Position numbers and translations under genes: made by a program
Source of the DNA: Bacteroidota bacterium
Lineage (GTDB): Bacteria > Bacteroidota > Bacteroidia > Chitinophagales > Saprospiraceae
Assembly: GCA_024743405.1 (NCBI GenBank)
Contig: JANSWP010000044.1
Span: 1 to 56,480, forward strand
Reading direction: 5' to 3'
DNA: 56,480 bases
Part shown: piece after piece, positions 46,277-56,148 of the stretch
Numbering within the stretch: the stretch's first letter is position 1
Layout: the number at the start of each line of letters is the position of its first letter
Notes under the pieces: model-generated
Told to the model about the DNA's origin: nothing
What the model saw: the letters and a program-made list of their open reading frames with translations, nothing else
Database searches by the model: none

Positions 46277-47047
46277 ATGGATCCGCTAAAGTCATCTTCA
46301 AGATGCTATAAACCTAATCTTTTTAATTCTTTTCCAAATATCGTTGCTGCTCAAAGTACCCGACTTGGAGGTGTCAGTCCACCACCATTTGAATCGTTAA
46401 ATTTAGGTTTTTTCACAAATGATCATTTCCAAAACGTTAGAGAAAACCGTATCCGCTTCTTTAGTGATTTAGGCTTTACAGAAGGTGAAGTAGTTGGTTC
46501 CTTTCAAATTCACGAAGATCGTATTTTAACCGCCCATGAAGCTAAACAATATGAAAATTATGATGCTATTATCACAACCGAAAAAAATTTACTTCTGACT
46601 GTAACAATTGCTGATTGCGTTCCCGTATTAATCTATGATGCAGAGAAAGAAGTCGTGGCAGCGATTCATGCCGGTTGGCGAGGTACGGATGCAGAGATTG
46701 TTAGAAAAACACTTGAAAAAATGCATTATAAATATGGATCAAAAGGTGAAAATTGTTTTGCTTATATCGGCACCTGCATTGATGAATCTTCTTTTGAAGT
46801 AGGAAATATAGTCGCAAAAAGATTTGAAGCATCTTTTAAAAGATGGGACGAAACAAAACAGAAATTCTTTGTAGATTTAAAAAAAGCAAATGAAGCTCAA
46901 CTGCTTGAGTTTGGATTACCCAAAAGTCAAATTGAAATTTCTCCCTATTCAACGGTCATCAATAATGAGACCTATTTCTCCCACCGAAAAGAGAATGGAC
47001 AAACCGGTCGAATGTTGGCAGTCATTGGCATGAAAAATAACCCGTAA
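46277..47047 (+). CDS. pgeF: Peptidoglycan editing factor PgeF (YfiH, multicopper-like oxidase fold)
   Basis: 256 residues from the ATG at 46277. An in-frame TTG at 46274 lies one codon upstream and is probably not used. The metal-binding Cys/His set seen in YfiH is present as H79 (SFQIHED), C114 (IADCVPVLI) and H131 (AAIHAGWRGT), with IGTCIDESSFEVG later. In E. coli the family removes mis-incorporated amino acids from peptidoglycan precursors. It was earlier annotated polyphenol oxidase. It is complete and monocistronic. Confidence 0.92.
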   Translation: MDPLKSSSRCYKPNLFNSFPNIVAAQSTRLGGVSPPPFESLNLGFFTNDHFQNVRENRIRFFSDLGFTEGEVVGSFQIHEDRILTAHEAKQYENYDAIITTEKNLLLTVTIADCVPVLIYDAEKEVVAAIHAGWRGTDAEIVRKTLEKMHYKYGSKGENCFAYIGTCIDESSFEVGNIVAKRFEASFKRWDETKQKFFVDLKKANEAQLLEFGLPKSQIEISPYSTVINNETYFSHRKENGQTGRMLAVIGMKNNP

Positions 47048-47158
47048 TAAAGATGAACACAAAATTCTTAAATATTAGCCCTATTCTATTATGCAGTTTT
47101 AGGTCGTCAAAACATCTTTATTCACATCCAATTTCAATTCCCTAGAGATATGGCTTAA
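47048..47158. other. Degraded sequence upstream of the VOC pseudogene
   Basis: A broken frame reading RQNIFIHIQF and then a stop is visible, which could be the decayed N-terminal half of the same VOC gene. This is weak evidence. Confidence 0.4.
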
Positions 47159-47299
47159 ATGCAGGGTAGCCAATTTCGAATTCGAGTAGAAAATATTCAA
47201 GATATTTTTGAAGAATTTAAAGCAAAGGGAGTAGTAAGTAAACTAACGATGAATACACCTTGAAGCACAAATGAGTTTGGTTTTTATGAAGATCTCTAA
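47159..47299 (+). pseudogene. Decayed VOC-family (glyoxalase/bleomycin resistance-like) gene fragment
   Basis: In one frame the sequence reads QGSQFRIRVENIQDIFEEF, then KAKGVVSKLTMNTP, a stop codon (TGA at 47261-47263), then STNEFGFYEDL and a final stop. This matches the C-terminal part of VOC proteins, where the usual text is TPWGTNEFGFYD. The TGA may be a mutated TGG. The N-terminal half is gone or unrecognisable. A degraded gene is more likely than a functional one. Confidence 0.7.
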
Positions 47300-47300
47300 T

Positions 47301-47327
47301 AAAAAAGGAGGAACCTGTGGCTCCTCC
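47301..47327 (-). terminator. Terminator downstream of the sphingolipid gene set
   Basis: ggagga (47307-47312) pairs with tcctcc (47322-47327), with two more pairs inside and a run of A on the left that gives a U-tract on the minus strand. It lies 148 bp past the stop of the CerR-like gene. Confidence 0.65.
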
Positions 47328-47474
47328 ATTGTGTATTTATTCGCTAAGAAATACAGAAAAACGATAATTCCTTCTCAATATCGGATTTATTGGTTTGATA
47401 ATTTTAAGTAGTATGCGAATGGAAAGTATAAGTAGATGAATGGATTTAGATAATATTCTTTAGGAACGCGTTCC

Positions 47475-48464
47475 TTATAACCATTTATTCTTTTGATACC
47501 ATTGTATTGTATGCTGAAGCCCCGTTTCTAAATCAAATTCAGGCTTAAAAGCAAAGTCTTTTTTTATAGGCGCTATGTCACATTTCCAATTTTGAGCAGT
47601 CAATTCTGCAACTTTTTCAACATTAAAAGTTGGATAACGCCCAATTGACTTGGCCGACATTTCAAAAACGGAGGCAACTATTTTGGCCAGTGCAGCTGGA
47701 ACTGTGAGCTTCAATGTTTTCTTATTCAATGATTTCTTGACATAAGTTCCCAATTCATCAGCAGAATAATGATCGCCATCTGCAATAAAATAACTCTTAT
47801 TCGATTGAGTTGACAGGGTTGCGTCAACCACAACCCGTACTAAATCTTTCACATGAATAAAGGTTAAATCCTGTTTTTGAAAACCAATTTTTGGTTGTAA
47901 ATGTCGGCTGACAAATTGAAAAAAAGTAAAAAGATCTTTCTCTCTTGGACCATAAACAACGGTAGGTCGAACAACAATATATGGTAAGTCTTGAACTGTT
48001 TTTAGGTAATACTCAGAGTCTAATTTACTTTTTCCATAACTAGTAATAGGAGCCGGAGTATATTCATTTTTCAGAAAATCACTTTTATCCGTTGGGCTCG
48101 CAGGCCCATAAGCAGCAATACTGCTCATGTATAGAAACTTCGAAGGAATCTTTGATTTTTGAATGGACTCGACAAATCGCTTTGTGTATTCTGTATTTAC
48201 TCGAAAGTAATCTTCTTTTTTTTCAGCGGCAACAATTCCTGCATTGTGAATAATGTAATCAAACTGAGCAAGCTTTAATTTTTCAGTCATCAGATCCACA
48301 TTGGGAAAATCAACCTCAAAAAAATGAATTCTATCATCTTGAAGATAGCTTCGACTACTTGTTTTACGAATACCAGCATGCACTTCAAGATTTCGTTTCA
48401 AACACTCCTCAACTAAAAAGCCTCCAACAAAGCCACTCGCACCTGTAATTAGTATTTTTTTCAT
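47475..48464 (-). CDS. NAD(P)-dependent epimerase/dehydratase (ceramide reductase-like)
   Basis: 329 residues from the ATG complementary to 48462-48464, chosen because it starts at KKILITGASGFVGGF, gives the dinucleotide loop at residue 8 and avoids overlap with the upstream gene. Another in-frame ATG (48494) would add ten residues. The SDR-extended signature YGKSK occurs in ITSYGKSKLDSEYYLK. CerR-type enzymes in bacterial sphingolipid synthesis are of this class. The adjacent acyltransferase (5-bp gap) and SPT-like genes make ceramide reductase the best guess, but a sugar epimerase is not excluded. Confidence 0.8.
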   Translation of the reverse strand: MKKILITGASGFVGGFLVEECLKRNLEVHAGIRKTSSRSYLQDDRIHFFEVDFPNVDLMTEKLKLAQFDYIIHNAGIVAAEKKEDYFRVNTEYTKRFVESIQKSKIPSKFLYMSSIAAYGPASPTDKSDFLKNEYTPAPITSYGKSKLDSEYYLKTVQDLPYIVVRPTVVYGPREKDLFTFFQFVSRHLQPKIGFQKQDLTFIHVKDLVRVVVDATLSTQSNKSYFIADGDHYSADELGTYVKKSLNKKTLKLTVPAALAKIVASVFEMSAKSIGRYPTFNVEKVAELTAQNWKCDIAPIKKDFAFKPEFDLETGLQHTIQWYQKNKWL

Positions 48465-48469
48465 AAAAG

Positions 48470-49585
48470 TTAAGCCAATTTCTTGATGAAACACCTCCTC
48501 CGCTTATGTTGCCTAGGATGGTAATCTTTCCAGATCGCTTGAATTTGGGTGTTATTCTCCAATTCAGGATTTGTTTCTACCTTTTTGATACCAAATTTGT
48601 GAAAAGCCTTAAGGATTTTATCGAACATCAAAATGTGAACGCCTCTTCTTTGATAGTCCTTTCGAATGCCAATCAGATAAAAATCAGCCCGTTCATTTTT
48701 CTTCATGGCTCGAAGAATATGAATGAAGCCAAATGGGAAAAGTCTTCCTCTAGATTTTTGAAGTGCGGTTGAAAGCGAAGGCATCGTAATTCCGAAACCA
48801 ACGACCTCATCTTCCGCATTTAAAATGACGGAAATGAAATTGGCATTAATAAAACCGAAATATTGCTCAGCATAAAAGTCAATTTGTTTTTCGGTTAATT
48901 CCACAACTCCATAAAGCTCACTATACGTATCGTTGATCAAATCGAAAATTGGACGAATATAAGGTCGGAGATCTTTGGAGCGCTTTGCTTCAAGATTTCG
49001 CAATTGGTAACGATCAGCTACTTTTTTAGCGAAAGATTCTATCCTTTCTGGAACAGAATCAGGTACATCAATCTCAAATTCTACCCAATCTACACTTTTT
49101 TCGTATCCATATTTTTCAAGGTGTTCAGGGTAATATGGATAATTGTATAGAGCTGCTAGTGTGCCTAACTCCTTAAACCCTTCAATCAACATGCCTTCAT
49201 TGTCCAAATCTGTAAAACCGAGTGGCCCATGTATTTTAGTCATCCCATTCTCAGCAGCCCATTGCTCAACGGTCTCTATCAATTTTTTTGAAACTTCTGG
49301 ATCATCTTCAAAATCTAACCACCCAAATCTCGCAAAAGCATCTCCCGTTTTCTCGTTTTCCAATTTATTGATAATGCCTGCAATTCTTCCAACCACTTTG
49401 CCCTCTTTCTTTGCCAGCCAATATTTTTTCTCACAATGATCAAATGCTGGATTTTTTCCCAAATTATCCATCTCGCTTTGATTCAATTCTGGAACCCAGT
49501 ACGGATTATTTTTATACAGCTTTAAAGGAAATTTAATGAAGGCTTTCAAGTCTCGCTTACTATGCACTTCATGAATAGTGGTCAT
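48470..49585 (-). CDS. GNAT-like acyltransferase, candidate bacterial ceramide synthase
   Basis: 371 residues. The N-terminal half (FIKFPLKLYKNNPYWVPEL, HGPLGFTDLDNEGMLIEGF) and C-terminal GNAT fold (ADFYLIGIRKDYQRRGVHILMF) fit a family of N-acyltransferases found beside SPT genes in Bacteroidota. Bacterial ceramide synthases known from Caulobacter also have a GNAT-like fold. An acyl-CoA or acyl-ACP dependent N-acylation of a sphinganine-like base is inferred from context. Its stop is 5 bp before the next start. Confidence 0.72.
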   Translation of the reverse strand: MTTIHEVHSKRDLKAFIKFPLKLYKNNPYWVPELNQSEMDNLGKNPAFDHCEKKYWLAKKEGKVVGRIAGIINKLENEKTGDAFARFGWLDFEDDPEVSKKLIETVEQWAAENGMTKIHGPLGFTDLDNEGMLIEGFKELGTLAALYNYPYYPEHLEKYGYEKSVDWVEFEIDVPDSVPERIESFAKKVADRYQLRNLEAKRSKDLRPYIRPIFDLINDTYSELYGVVELTEKQIDFYAEQYFGFINANFISVILNAEDEVVGFGITMPSLSTALQKSRGRLFPFGFIHILRAMKKNERADFYLIGIRKDYQRRGVHILMFDKILKAFHKFGIKKVETNPELENNTQIQAIWKDYHPRQHKRRRCFIKKLA

Positions 49586-49682
49586 ATAAAAATGGTGTTG
49601 TTTTATTTGAGCGGTCAGAAGCCAAACTCCTCTAGTGCGTTTTCAGGAATAGCGGTCTTACCTCTCGAAAATCCCTTTCTTT

Positions 49683-50945
<1,263 letters not shown>

Positions 50946-50994
50946 CTAATAACAAATAACCCATAGATTACACAGATTAAAATATTAATGATTG

Positions 50995-51924
50995 TCAGCT
51001 GATGACTTTCTCATAACGTGCCAACCACTTTTGAATTAAATCGTTTTTCCTTAAAAGTTCGAATACTAATATAGCGAAAACAGAACATGATATTCCGAGT
51101 ATAACGTCAATTATATAATGATGATTACTATATACTGCCCCAAACCATATACCTGACCCCACAAAAATAAACAGCCCTATCCAAAATTTTGAGCCCTTTT
51201 TCCAGGCATAATACAATGCCAAAGCAGGAAACGCACTATGCATAGAAGGTATCGCTGCAAAAACATTGGCATTTCTTGAGTACATATTGTGAAACAAATC
51301 TATTCCAAAAAGTTTATCAAAATTAGCTAATCCAGCAGCATTTCCTGGAATATTAAAATTTTGTTCGAAACCATATAAAGCAACATACCAGGGAGGTGCA
51401 GCAGGATATAAATAATAGATAATAAAGCCAAATACATTTACAATAAAAAAAGCAACACTAAATTGAAGGAGCAACTTCTTGTCCTTGAAATAAAGCCAGA
51501 TCCCATATATTAAGGGTACAGGTACCCATGTCAAATAAAAAAGTCCTGTAAGAAAGTCTAGAACGGCATTTGTATGTAGAGCGAAATATTCATTTGGTGT
51601 AAGAATACCTTCGGAACCTGAAATACCAAATAAGGCTTTTTCAATTTCGTAGGGCTCTTGTATATTTACAGGGTTAAACTCAAAATTTGGGTAAATTCTC
51701 GTCGCATCATAAATCACCCAATACAGAATAAAAAAGATAATGGAAAGTAATATTTTCTTGGATATTGGATTCGCAAAATACGATATTAAAATCACTATAA
51801 CCAATATTAAATGGTCATTGCGTAACCCAATAAAAAGGGACACCAAAAGGAGATATAAGAGGACTAATCCAACAAAAATGCTTTTTTCCTTTATTGTATC
51901 ATTATCAAAGAACACTTTTTCCAT
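50995..51924 (-). CDS. AUR1-like PAP2 family membrane enzyme
   Basis: 309 residues with six or more transmembrane helices. PAP2 motifs are YYLYPAAPPWY (about 170-180), IPSMHSAFPA (225-234, H229) and SNHHYIIDVILG (266-277, H269, D273). The order and the HHYxxD motif fit the AUR1/inositol phosphorylceramide synthase group more than simple phosphatases. Such enzymes move a phospho-headgroup onto ceramide, or remove phosphate. The position beside SPT supports the ceramide role; the headgroup donor is unknown. Confidence 0.8.
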   Translation of the reverse strand: MEKVFFDNDTIKEKSIFVGLVLLYLLLVSLFIGLRNDHLILVIVILISYFANPISKKILLSIIFFILYWVIYDATRIYPNFEFNPVNIQEPYEIEKALFGISGSEGILTPNEYFALHTNAVLDFLTGLFYLTWVPVPLIYGIWLYFKDKKLLLQFSVAFFIVNVFGFIIYYLYPAAPPWYVALYGFEQNFNIPGNAAGLANFDKLFGIDLFHNMYSRNANVFAAIPSMHSAFPALALYYAWKKGSKFWIGLFIFVGSGIWFGAVYSNHHYIIDVILGISCSVFAILVFELLRKNDLIQKWLARYEKVIS

Positions 51925-52115
51925 TAAGCTTCACTAAAAAAATGGAACAATTAACGATACTCATCCTAGCATTTTGAGCAAATAGATATTTGCAAAATGT
52001 CTTGCTCATAGAGTAATGTTTATCGTTCTGTCTCATTTAAAAAATTGGATGTAATAAGTAAGCAACTAGCCAAACCTTGAATGTGATTAGGTTGACTTAG
52101 ATCATATGTAAGAAC

Positions 52116-52682
52116 CTAATTAACGAACCGTTCATACTCTTCTTGACCTGAAAGGGTATCTACGCCATAAATATCAACATGAATAACATCTGACCACCAA
52201 TTCGTTAAATCTGCATAAACATATAAATTAGTCAATCGACAGCTCTTTCCATTTATATTCATATACGGTTCATATCTTCCATTCGTATTTCGCTTCAAAT
52301 ATATTTTTCTTTTATCGTATGAAACCAATTCAACTTCAAACCCATCCCCATCTTTGGATTGTTTAGAATTGTATCCGTAGGCAAATTTCTTTTCTATCCA
52401 AGTAATTTCTCTTCTATAGGGTGCCTTATCCCCGGGATATCGCATCCAATACACATCAATAGGGTTTTTGGGGTTTACCGTACCATCCTCCAAACAATTG
52501 AGGTCATATACAATCGTGTTTTCATTCATATTACGCTGTAAGAAAAATAAGCTTTTTTTTCTTTTTTCGAGTTTTGGAAAATAGTCCGGTAAACTCGTCC
52601 GCTTCCGCCATGCCTCCTCTTGACTAGTTCCATTAATGCCAAAAATGCCAAGAAACAAAAGAATTAATAATTGTCGAGTCAT
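52116..52682 (-). CDS. DUF4833-like secreted protein
   Basis: 188 residues. A signal peptide ends near residue 20 (GINGTSQ). The remainder resembles DUF4833: SLFFLQRNMNENTIVYDLNC, PIDVYWMRYP, KKFAYGYN and a C-terminal part with VYADLTNWWSDVIHVDIYG. It is expected in the periplasm or outer envelope. The family has no known function that I can state. It lies between the AUR1-like and CDP-alcohol phosphotransferase genes on the same strand, which suggests a role in the same lipid pathway. Confidence 0.7.
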   Translation of the reverse strand: MTRQLLILLFLGIFGINGTSQEEAWRKRTSLPDYFPKLEKRKKSLFFLQRNMNENTIVYDLNCLEDGTVNPKNPIDVYWMRYPGDKAPYRREITWIEKKFAYGYNSKQSKDGDGFEVELVSYDKRKIYLKRNTNGRYEPYMNINGKSCRLTNLYVYADLTNWWSDVIHVDIYGVDTLSGQEEYERFVN

Positions 52683-52719
52683 TTATCTTTTTAGACTTTT
52701 TTTAAAAATAATAATTGAA

Positions 52720-52738
52720 TAAGTGCTTGGACAAAATA
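52720..52738 (+). repeat. Orphan arm of hairpin element C
   Basis: taagtgcttggacaaaata matches the 20-bp arm of element C (taagtgcttggacagaaata) except for one base missing near the end. No core and no second arm follow. An attgaata/tattcaat 8-bp inverted repeat (52714-52721, 52745-52752) brackets it. It may be a remnant of a lost copy. Confidence 0.55.
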
Positions 52739-52752
52739 AAGCTGTATTCAAT

Positions 52753-53448
52753 TTATTCCTTCTCTTCTAATACCTTTTTACTATGATTTAATCTTTTTAT
52801 GGCAGTTATGTTTGCCATAACAGCCAAGATTGCCAAAGGAAACGTAAAAATAGAAATGGTCTCAAAAATAGGGATTGGCATCCAATCGACATTCACTTTT
52901 ATATCTCCACCCACTATATTTGAAAAAAGACCGCAAGCAATCGCTGTTAAACCAATGATGACAATTCGTTCTGGCCTTTGCATTAAGCCTACACTTGCAT
53001 CTACACCTAACCCTTCCGCACGTGCTCTTGTGTAACTGACCATTACAGACCCAATCATTGCTATAAATGCGAACAAGGAACTCAAAAAATAATCATGTGA
53101 AACGAGATAATAACATATCCCTAAAAACATAATCATTTCACTATATCTATCTAAAACTGAATCATAGAGAGCCCCAAATTTGCTAGCTAAATTTCCTTTC
53201 CTTGCCAATTGCCCATCGATCATATCAAATAAGCCCGCAAATAAAATAATTGCACCTGCCCAGCCCACGTAGGAATGATCATTTCTTTCTCCGAATTCAG
53301 CACCTATCACAAAAACGATCGCAGCCAAAAAATTAATTACCAATCCAATAGTCGTTATCGCATTCGGATGTACTTTATTTCTGACCAATGAATCAATCAA
53401 TGGATCGATGACTTTGTAAACTAGTGGCTGTCCGTATTTTTTTAGCAT
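52753..53448 (-). CDS. CDP-alcohol phosphatidyltransferase, PIP-synthase-like
   Basis: 231 residues with six transmembrane helices. The catalytic motif D75-MI-D78-G79-Q-L-A82-R83 then G92 and D96, D100 matches the CDP-alcohol transferase family exactly. SYTRARAEGLG and MQRPERI resemble the phosphatidylinositol-phosphate and archaetidylinositol-phosphate synthases. It should join a CDP-diacylglycerol to an alcohol phosphate such as inositol phosphate. No inositol-phosphate synthase or PIP phosphatase gene lies in the window, so the alcohol is not proven. It is two genes upstream of the AUR1-like enzyme. Confidence 0.87.
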   Translation of the reverse strand: MLKKYGQPLVYKVIDPLIDSLVRNKVHPNAITTIGLVINFLAAIVFVIGAEFGERNDHSYVGWAGAIILFAGLFDMIDGQLARKGNLASKFGALYDSVLDRYSEMIMFLGICYYLVSHDYFLSSLFAFIAMIGSVMVSYTRARAEGLGVDASVGLMQRPERIVIIGLTAIACGLFSNIVGGDIKVNVDWMPIPIFETISIFTFPLAILAVMANITAIKRLNHSKKVLEEKE

Positions 53449-53571
53449 AACCTAAGTACTCTGTAAACTAAGTGAATTGCTTTGTATATTTATTAGCGAA
53501 TTAATTTTTGATATTCAGCTGATCTATTCTCCGTATTTCTTTTCAAAACTTCTTAAATATATAATACCTTA

Positions 53572-56148
53572 TTAAAACTGCACCTTAGCTCCTATTCTAA
53601 TCGCTAACCCAGGAACGTCAAACATCTTTGGAACATTTGGGTGATCCAAATAATTTAATCGTTGAACTAAATCTACCCGTAATAATTTGAAAATATTATA
53701 AACACCAATTCCCGCTTCCATATAAGGCTTATCTTCTAATGTATAAGTGATTTTTTCACCATCGTCAGTTTCCAAAAACTGGATTAATCCTGGGTTAATA
53801 TTAGGGTTATTTTTTTTATCCAACCCTCCATAAATAGCTCTAAAAGTAATTACCTCTCGAAGTTTAAGTCTTTGTAATAGTGGAATCTTATTAAAAAAGA
53901 ACCCTTCAAAAGCATGCTCCAAGTTAACAATCGCCCATTTATCACTAGCAAACTCCATAAAGTTCATTAGATTAAAATATCCCATTTTATAGGAGAATGT
54001 TTGATTCGCTTGAGGCAAATGTAACAAGAAATATGGAGCCCCGTCTGCAAAGATTCTACCTGCTTCCGCTTCAAGTCTAGTAACTCCAAACACAGAAAGG
54101 AAGAACCGTTTAAATAATCTAGCTCTTACTCTATGGTATTCAAAGTCACTGCCTAAGTTCTCTAATGCCCCAGAATAAAATAATTCTATAGTTGGGTATT
54201 TGTTATAAATCGGGATCCGATAATTTTTTCCTTGAATAAATTGTTCATTAGGTGCGAACCGCAGTTTAAAACCCATTTCATTGGTTGTCACTTGGTCATA
54301 ACTAGCTGGCTCCCCTAATTCTTCATCAAAATAATCAAATGCAAAATTACCAATTGGATTTCTAACAGTTCTCATAAAAGAAGTCTTGAAAGACAAGTTA
54401 TTATCTAGTTCTAGAAAATGTTCTGCTAAATAATTATCCAAAAACATCATTCTAGAGTTATCTCCCCGCTTGAAGGAAAGAAGAAAATTATTTTCAGCAA
54501 CAAACTGTAATTGTTGTCCAACAAATTTCGTCTCGTGTTGATAAGCAAATCTTAAATAATGCCTTGGGTTATCTTCAAAATTTTCTTTAAATGAATAAGT
54601 TATTCCGCCTGAATATTTCCACTTCTTATCTCCAAACCCATATACCCCATAGCCCTCCAATTGTATTTTTGGATGAAACTTTAAGTTGGTCTGTCCTCCT
54701 AACCTCAATCGAAATCCTTCTACTTCATTAAAAGAATAGAATGCACCTATCGGGCCTATATCAACTGGACCTACAGGCTGATAACCAGAGAACAACAAGC
54801 GACCTATATTCGCAACAGCTTTAAATGTTGGTACTTGTTGGAGCGTATCAATCATCTGATAGATCCCCTCCTCTGAGGCACTTAATTCTTCTTGTCGAAC
54901 GCCTCTCCAAAAATCTTTATCTTTTTCGTATACATCTTTGGCGTCAATCAACTTTTCACTTCCCGAATAAATATCCTTGTCTCGTTCCGTATTAAATAAG
55001 TGTTTATCATATAAAACAGAGCGTTTAGCAAGAAAACCTAACCCTTTTCTTCTTGGCGCAAAATCAATCACAATATCATCTTTGTCCAATACCCATGCCT
55101 CTCCAATTTGTTCAAACTCTTGACTAAACTCTAAGTCATTCACAAAATTAATGTCTGCTCTTTTGTCAACGGTGAATTCAGCTTTCACAACCGCATAAGT
55201 AGAATCTGCTTTTATATAAAGATGCCCTTTAAAAGCTCTAGAATCTTTATTAGAAGGAAAAAAGGATAGATCAATTACCTTATGACCATTGTAGGTTAAG
55301 GTATCAATGATACCAAATTGATAGGTTCTATCCGCAATTAATCCACCTATGGGACTTGGAAATTGTTTATCAAAAATTTGGATACTACTTTCATAAATAT
55401 CAATATTTCGATAAAGAAAATCTGTGACAACCGTAAAATCATCCTCATTCAAATATTCATCTAACCCAGACACATTTAATCCAGAACGATATTCTTTGGT
55501 CGACTCTGGACTTTTTCGATAATAAACTTTAGAGGCAGATTCTTGAATGTATATTGGAAGGTAGGTTTTACCATTCAAATCTGAAGTATCCGCATAATCA
55601 AAGAGAAATTGAAATTGTTTGAGCGCTTTTCGTTTTCGAAATTTATCCGTGAGGTTATTAAGATCTAACTCAACCTTCTCATACTTATCATATTCATAAA
55701 AGGCAAAATTTTGTGGCCGGTTTTGATCTGCATTCGTAACCACATTTCGCCAAAGTTGCCAGGAGGGATTTCCTTTCCGTTTATATCTAGTTTTTTTGGC
55801 TTTAATTACAACTTCTCCTAAGTCAAACCCTCCCGCTTCATTCAATACAAAATCAACCGTGTGGCTGGTGATATTAGGAGGTAAAACTATTAATTTGGTT
55901 TCGTAGCCCATAAATGCAGCCACCAACGTGTCTGAAGCTCTACGTGTTGTCCAATCATAATTTCCATCATAGTCTGTTTCGGTTCCTACATTTGTCCCCT
56001 GAAAATATATACTTGCAAAGGGTAAAGTCTCTTTGGTTTTGGCATCCATCGCCTTTCCTTTGATCGTTATCTTTTGAGAAAATAGGGCTAAAGGGAGTAC
56101 AAAAAGAACGCAAAACAGAATAGAGATTTTTTTGTCTTTATAGTTCAT
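53572..56148 (-). CDS. DUF5686 outer-membrane protein with carboxypeptidase-regulatory-like domain
   Basis: 858 residues from the ATG complementary to 56146-56148, chosen because it gives a signal peptide (ISILFCVLFVLPLALFSQ). A farther in-frame ATG at 56172 would add eight residues in front. Residues 25-110 are a CarboxypepD-regulatory-like domain (IKGKAMDAKTKETLPFASIYF). The rest is long and beta-rich, ending in GAKVQF, as in DUF5686 outer-membrane proteins. There is no TonB plug. Function unknown; possible envelope or transport role. It is the first gene upstream of the CDP-alcohol transferase on the same strand, with a 123-bp gap. Confidence 0.83.
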   Translation of the reverse strand: MNYKDKKISILFCVLFVLPLALFSQKITIKGKAMDAKTKETLPFASIYFQGTNVGTETDYDGNYDWTTRRASDTLVAAFMGYETKLIVLPPNITSHTVDFVLNEAGGFDLGEVVIKAKKTRYKRKGNPSWQLWRNVVTNADQNRPQNFAFYEYDKYEKVELDLNNLTDKFRKRKALKQFQFLFDYADTSDLNGKTYLPIYIQESASKVYYRKSPESTKEYRSGLNVSGLDEYLNEDDFTVVTDFLYRNIDIYESSIQIFDKQFPSPIGGLIADRTYQFGIIDTLTYNGHKVIDLSFFPSNKDSRAFKGHLYIKADSTYAVVKAEFTVDKRADINFVNDLEFSQEFEQIGEAWVLDKDDIVIDFAPRRKGLGFLAKRSVLYDKHLFNTERDKDIYSGSEKLIDAKDVYEKDKDFWRGVRQEELSASEEGIYQMIDTLQQVPTFKAVANIGRLLFSGYQPVGPVDIGPIGAFYSFNEVEGFRLRLGGQTNLKFHPKIQLEGYGVYGFGDKKWKYSGGITYSFKENFEDNPRHYLRFAYQHETKFVGQQLQFVAENNFLLSFKRGDNSRMMFLDNYLAEHFLELDNNLSFKTSFMRTVRNPIGNFAFDYFDEELGEPASYDQVTTNEMGFKLRFAPNEQFIQGKNYRIPIYNKYPTIELFYSGALENLGSDFEYHRVRARLFKRFFLSVFGVTRLEAEAGRIFADGAPYFLLHLPQANQTFSYKMGYFNLMNFMEFASDKWAIVNLEHAFEGFFFNKIPLLQRLKLREVITFRAIYGGLDKKNNPNINPGLIQFLETDDGEKITYTLEDKPYMEAGIGVYNIFKLLRVDLVQRLNYLDHPNVPKMFDVPGLAIRIGAKVQF

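Noticed and set aside
52720-52738. Complete fifth hairpin element at the orphan arm
   Set aside because: No core or second arm is present within 200 bp on either side.
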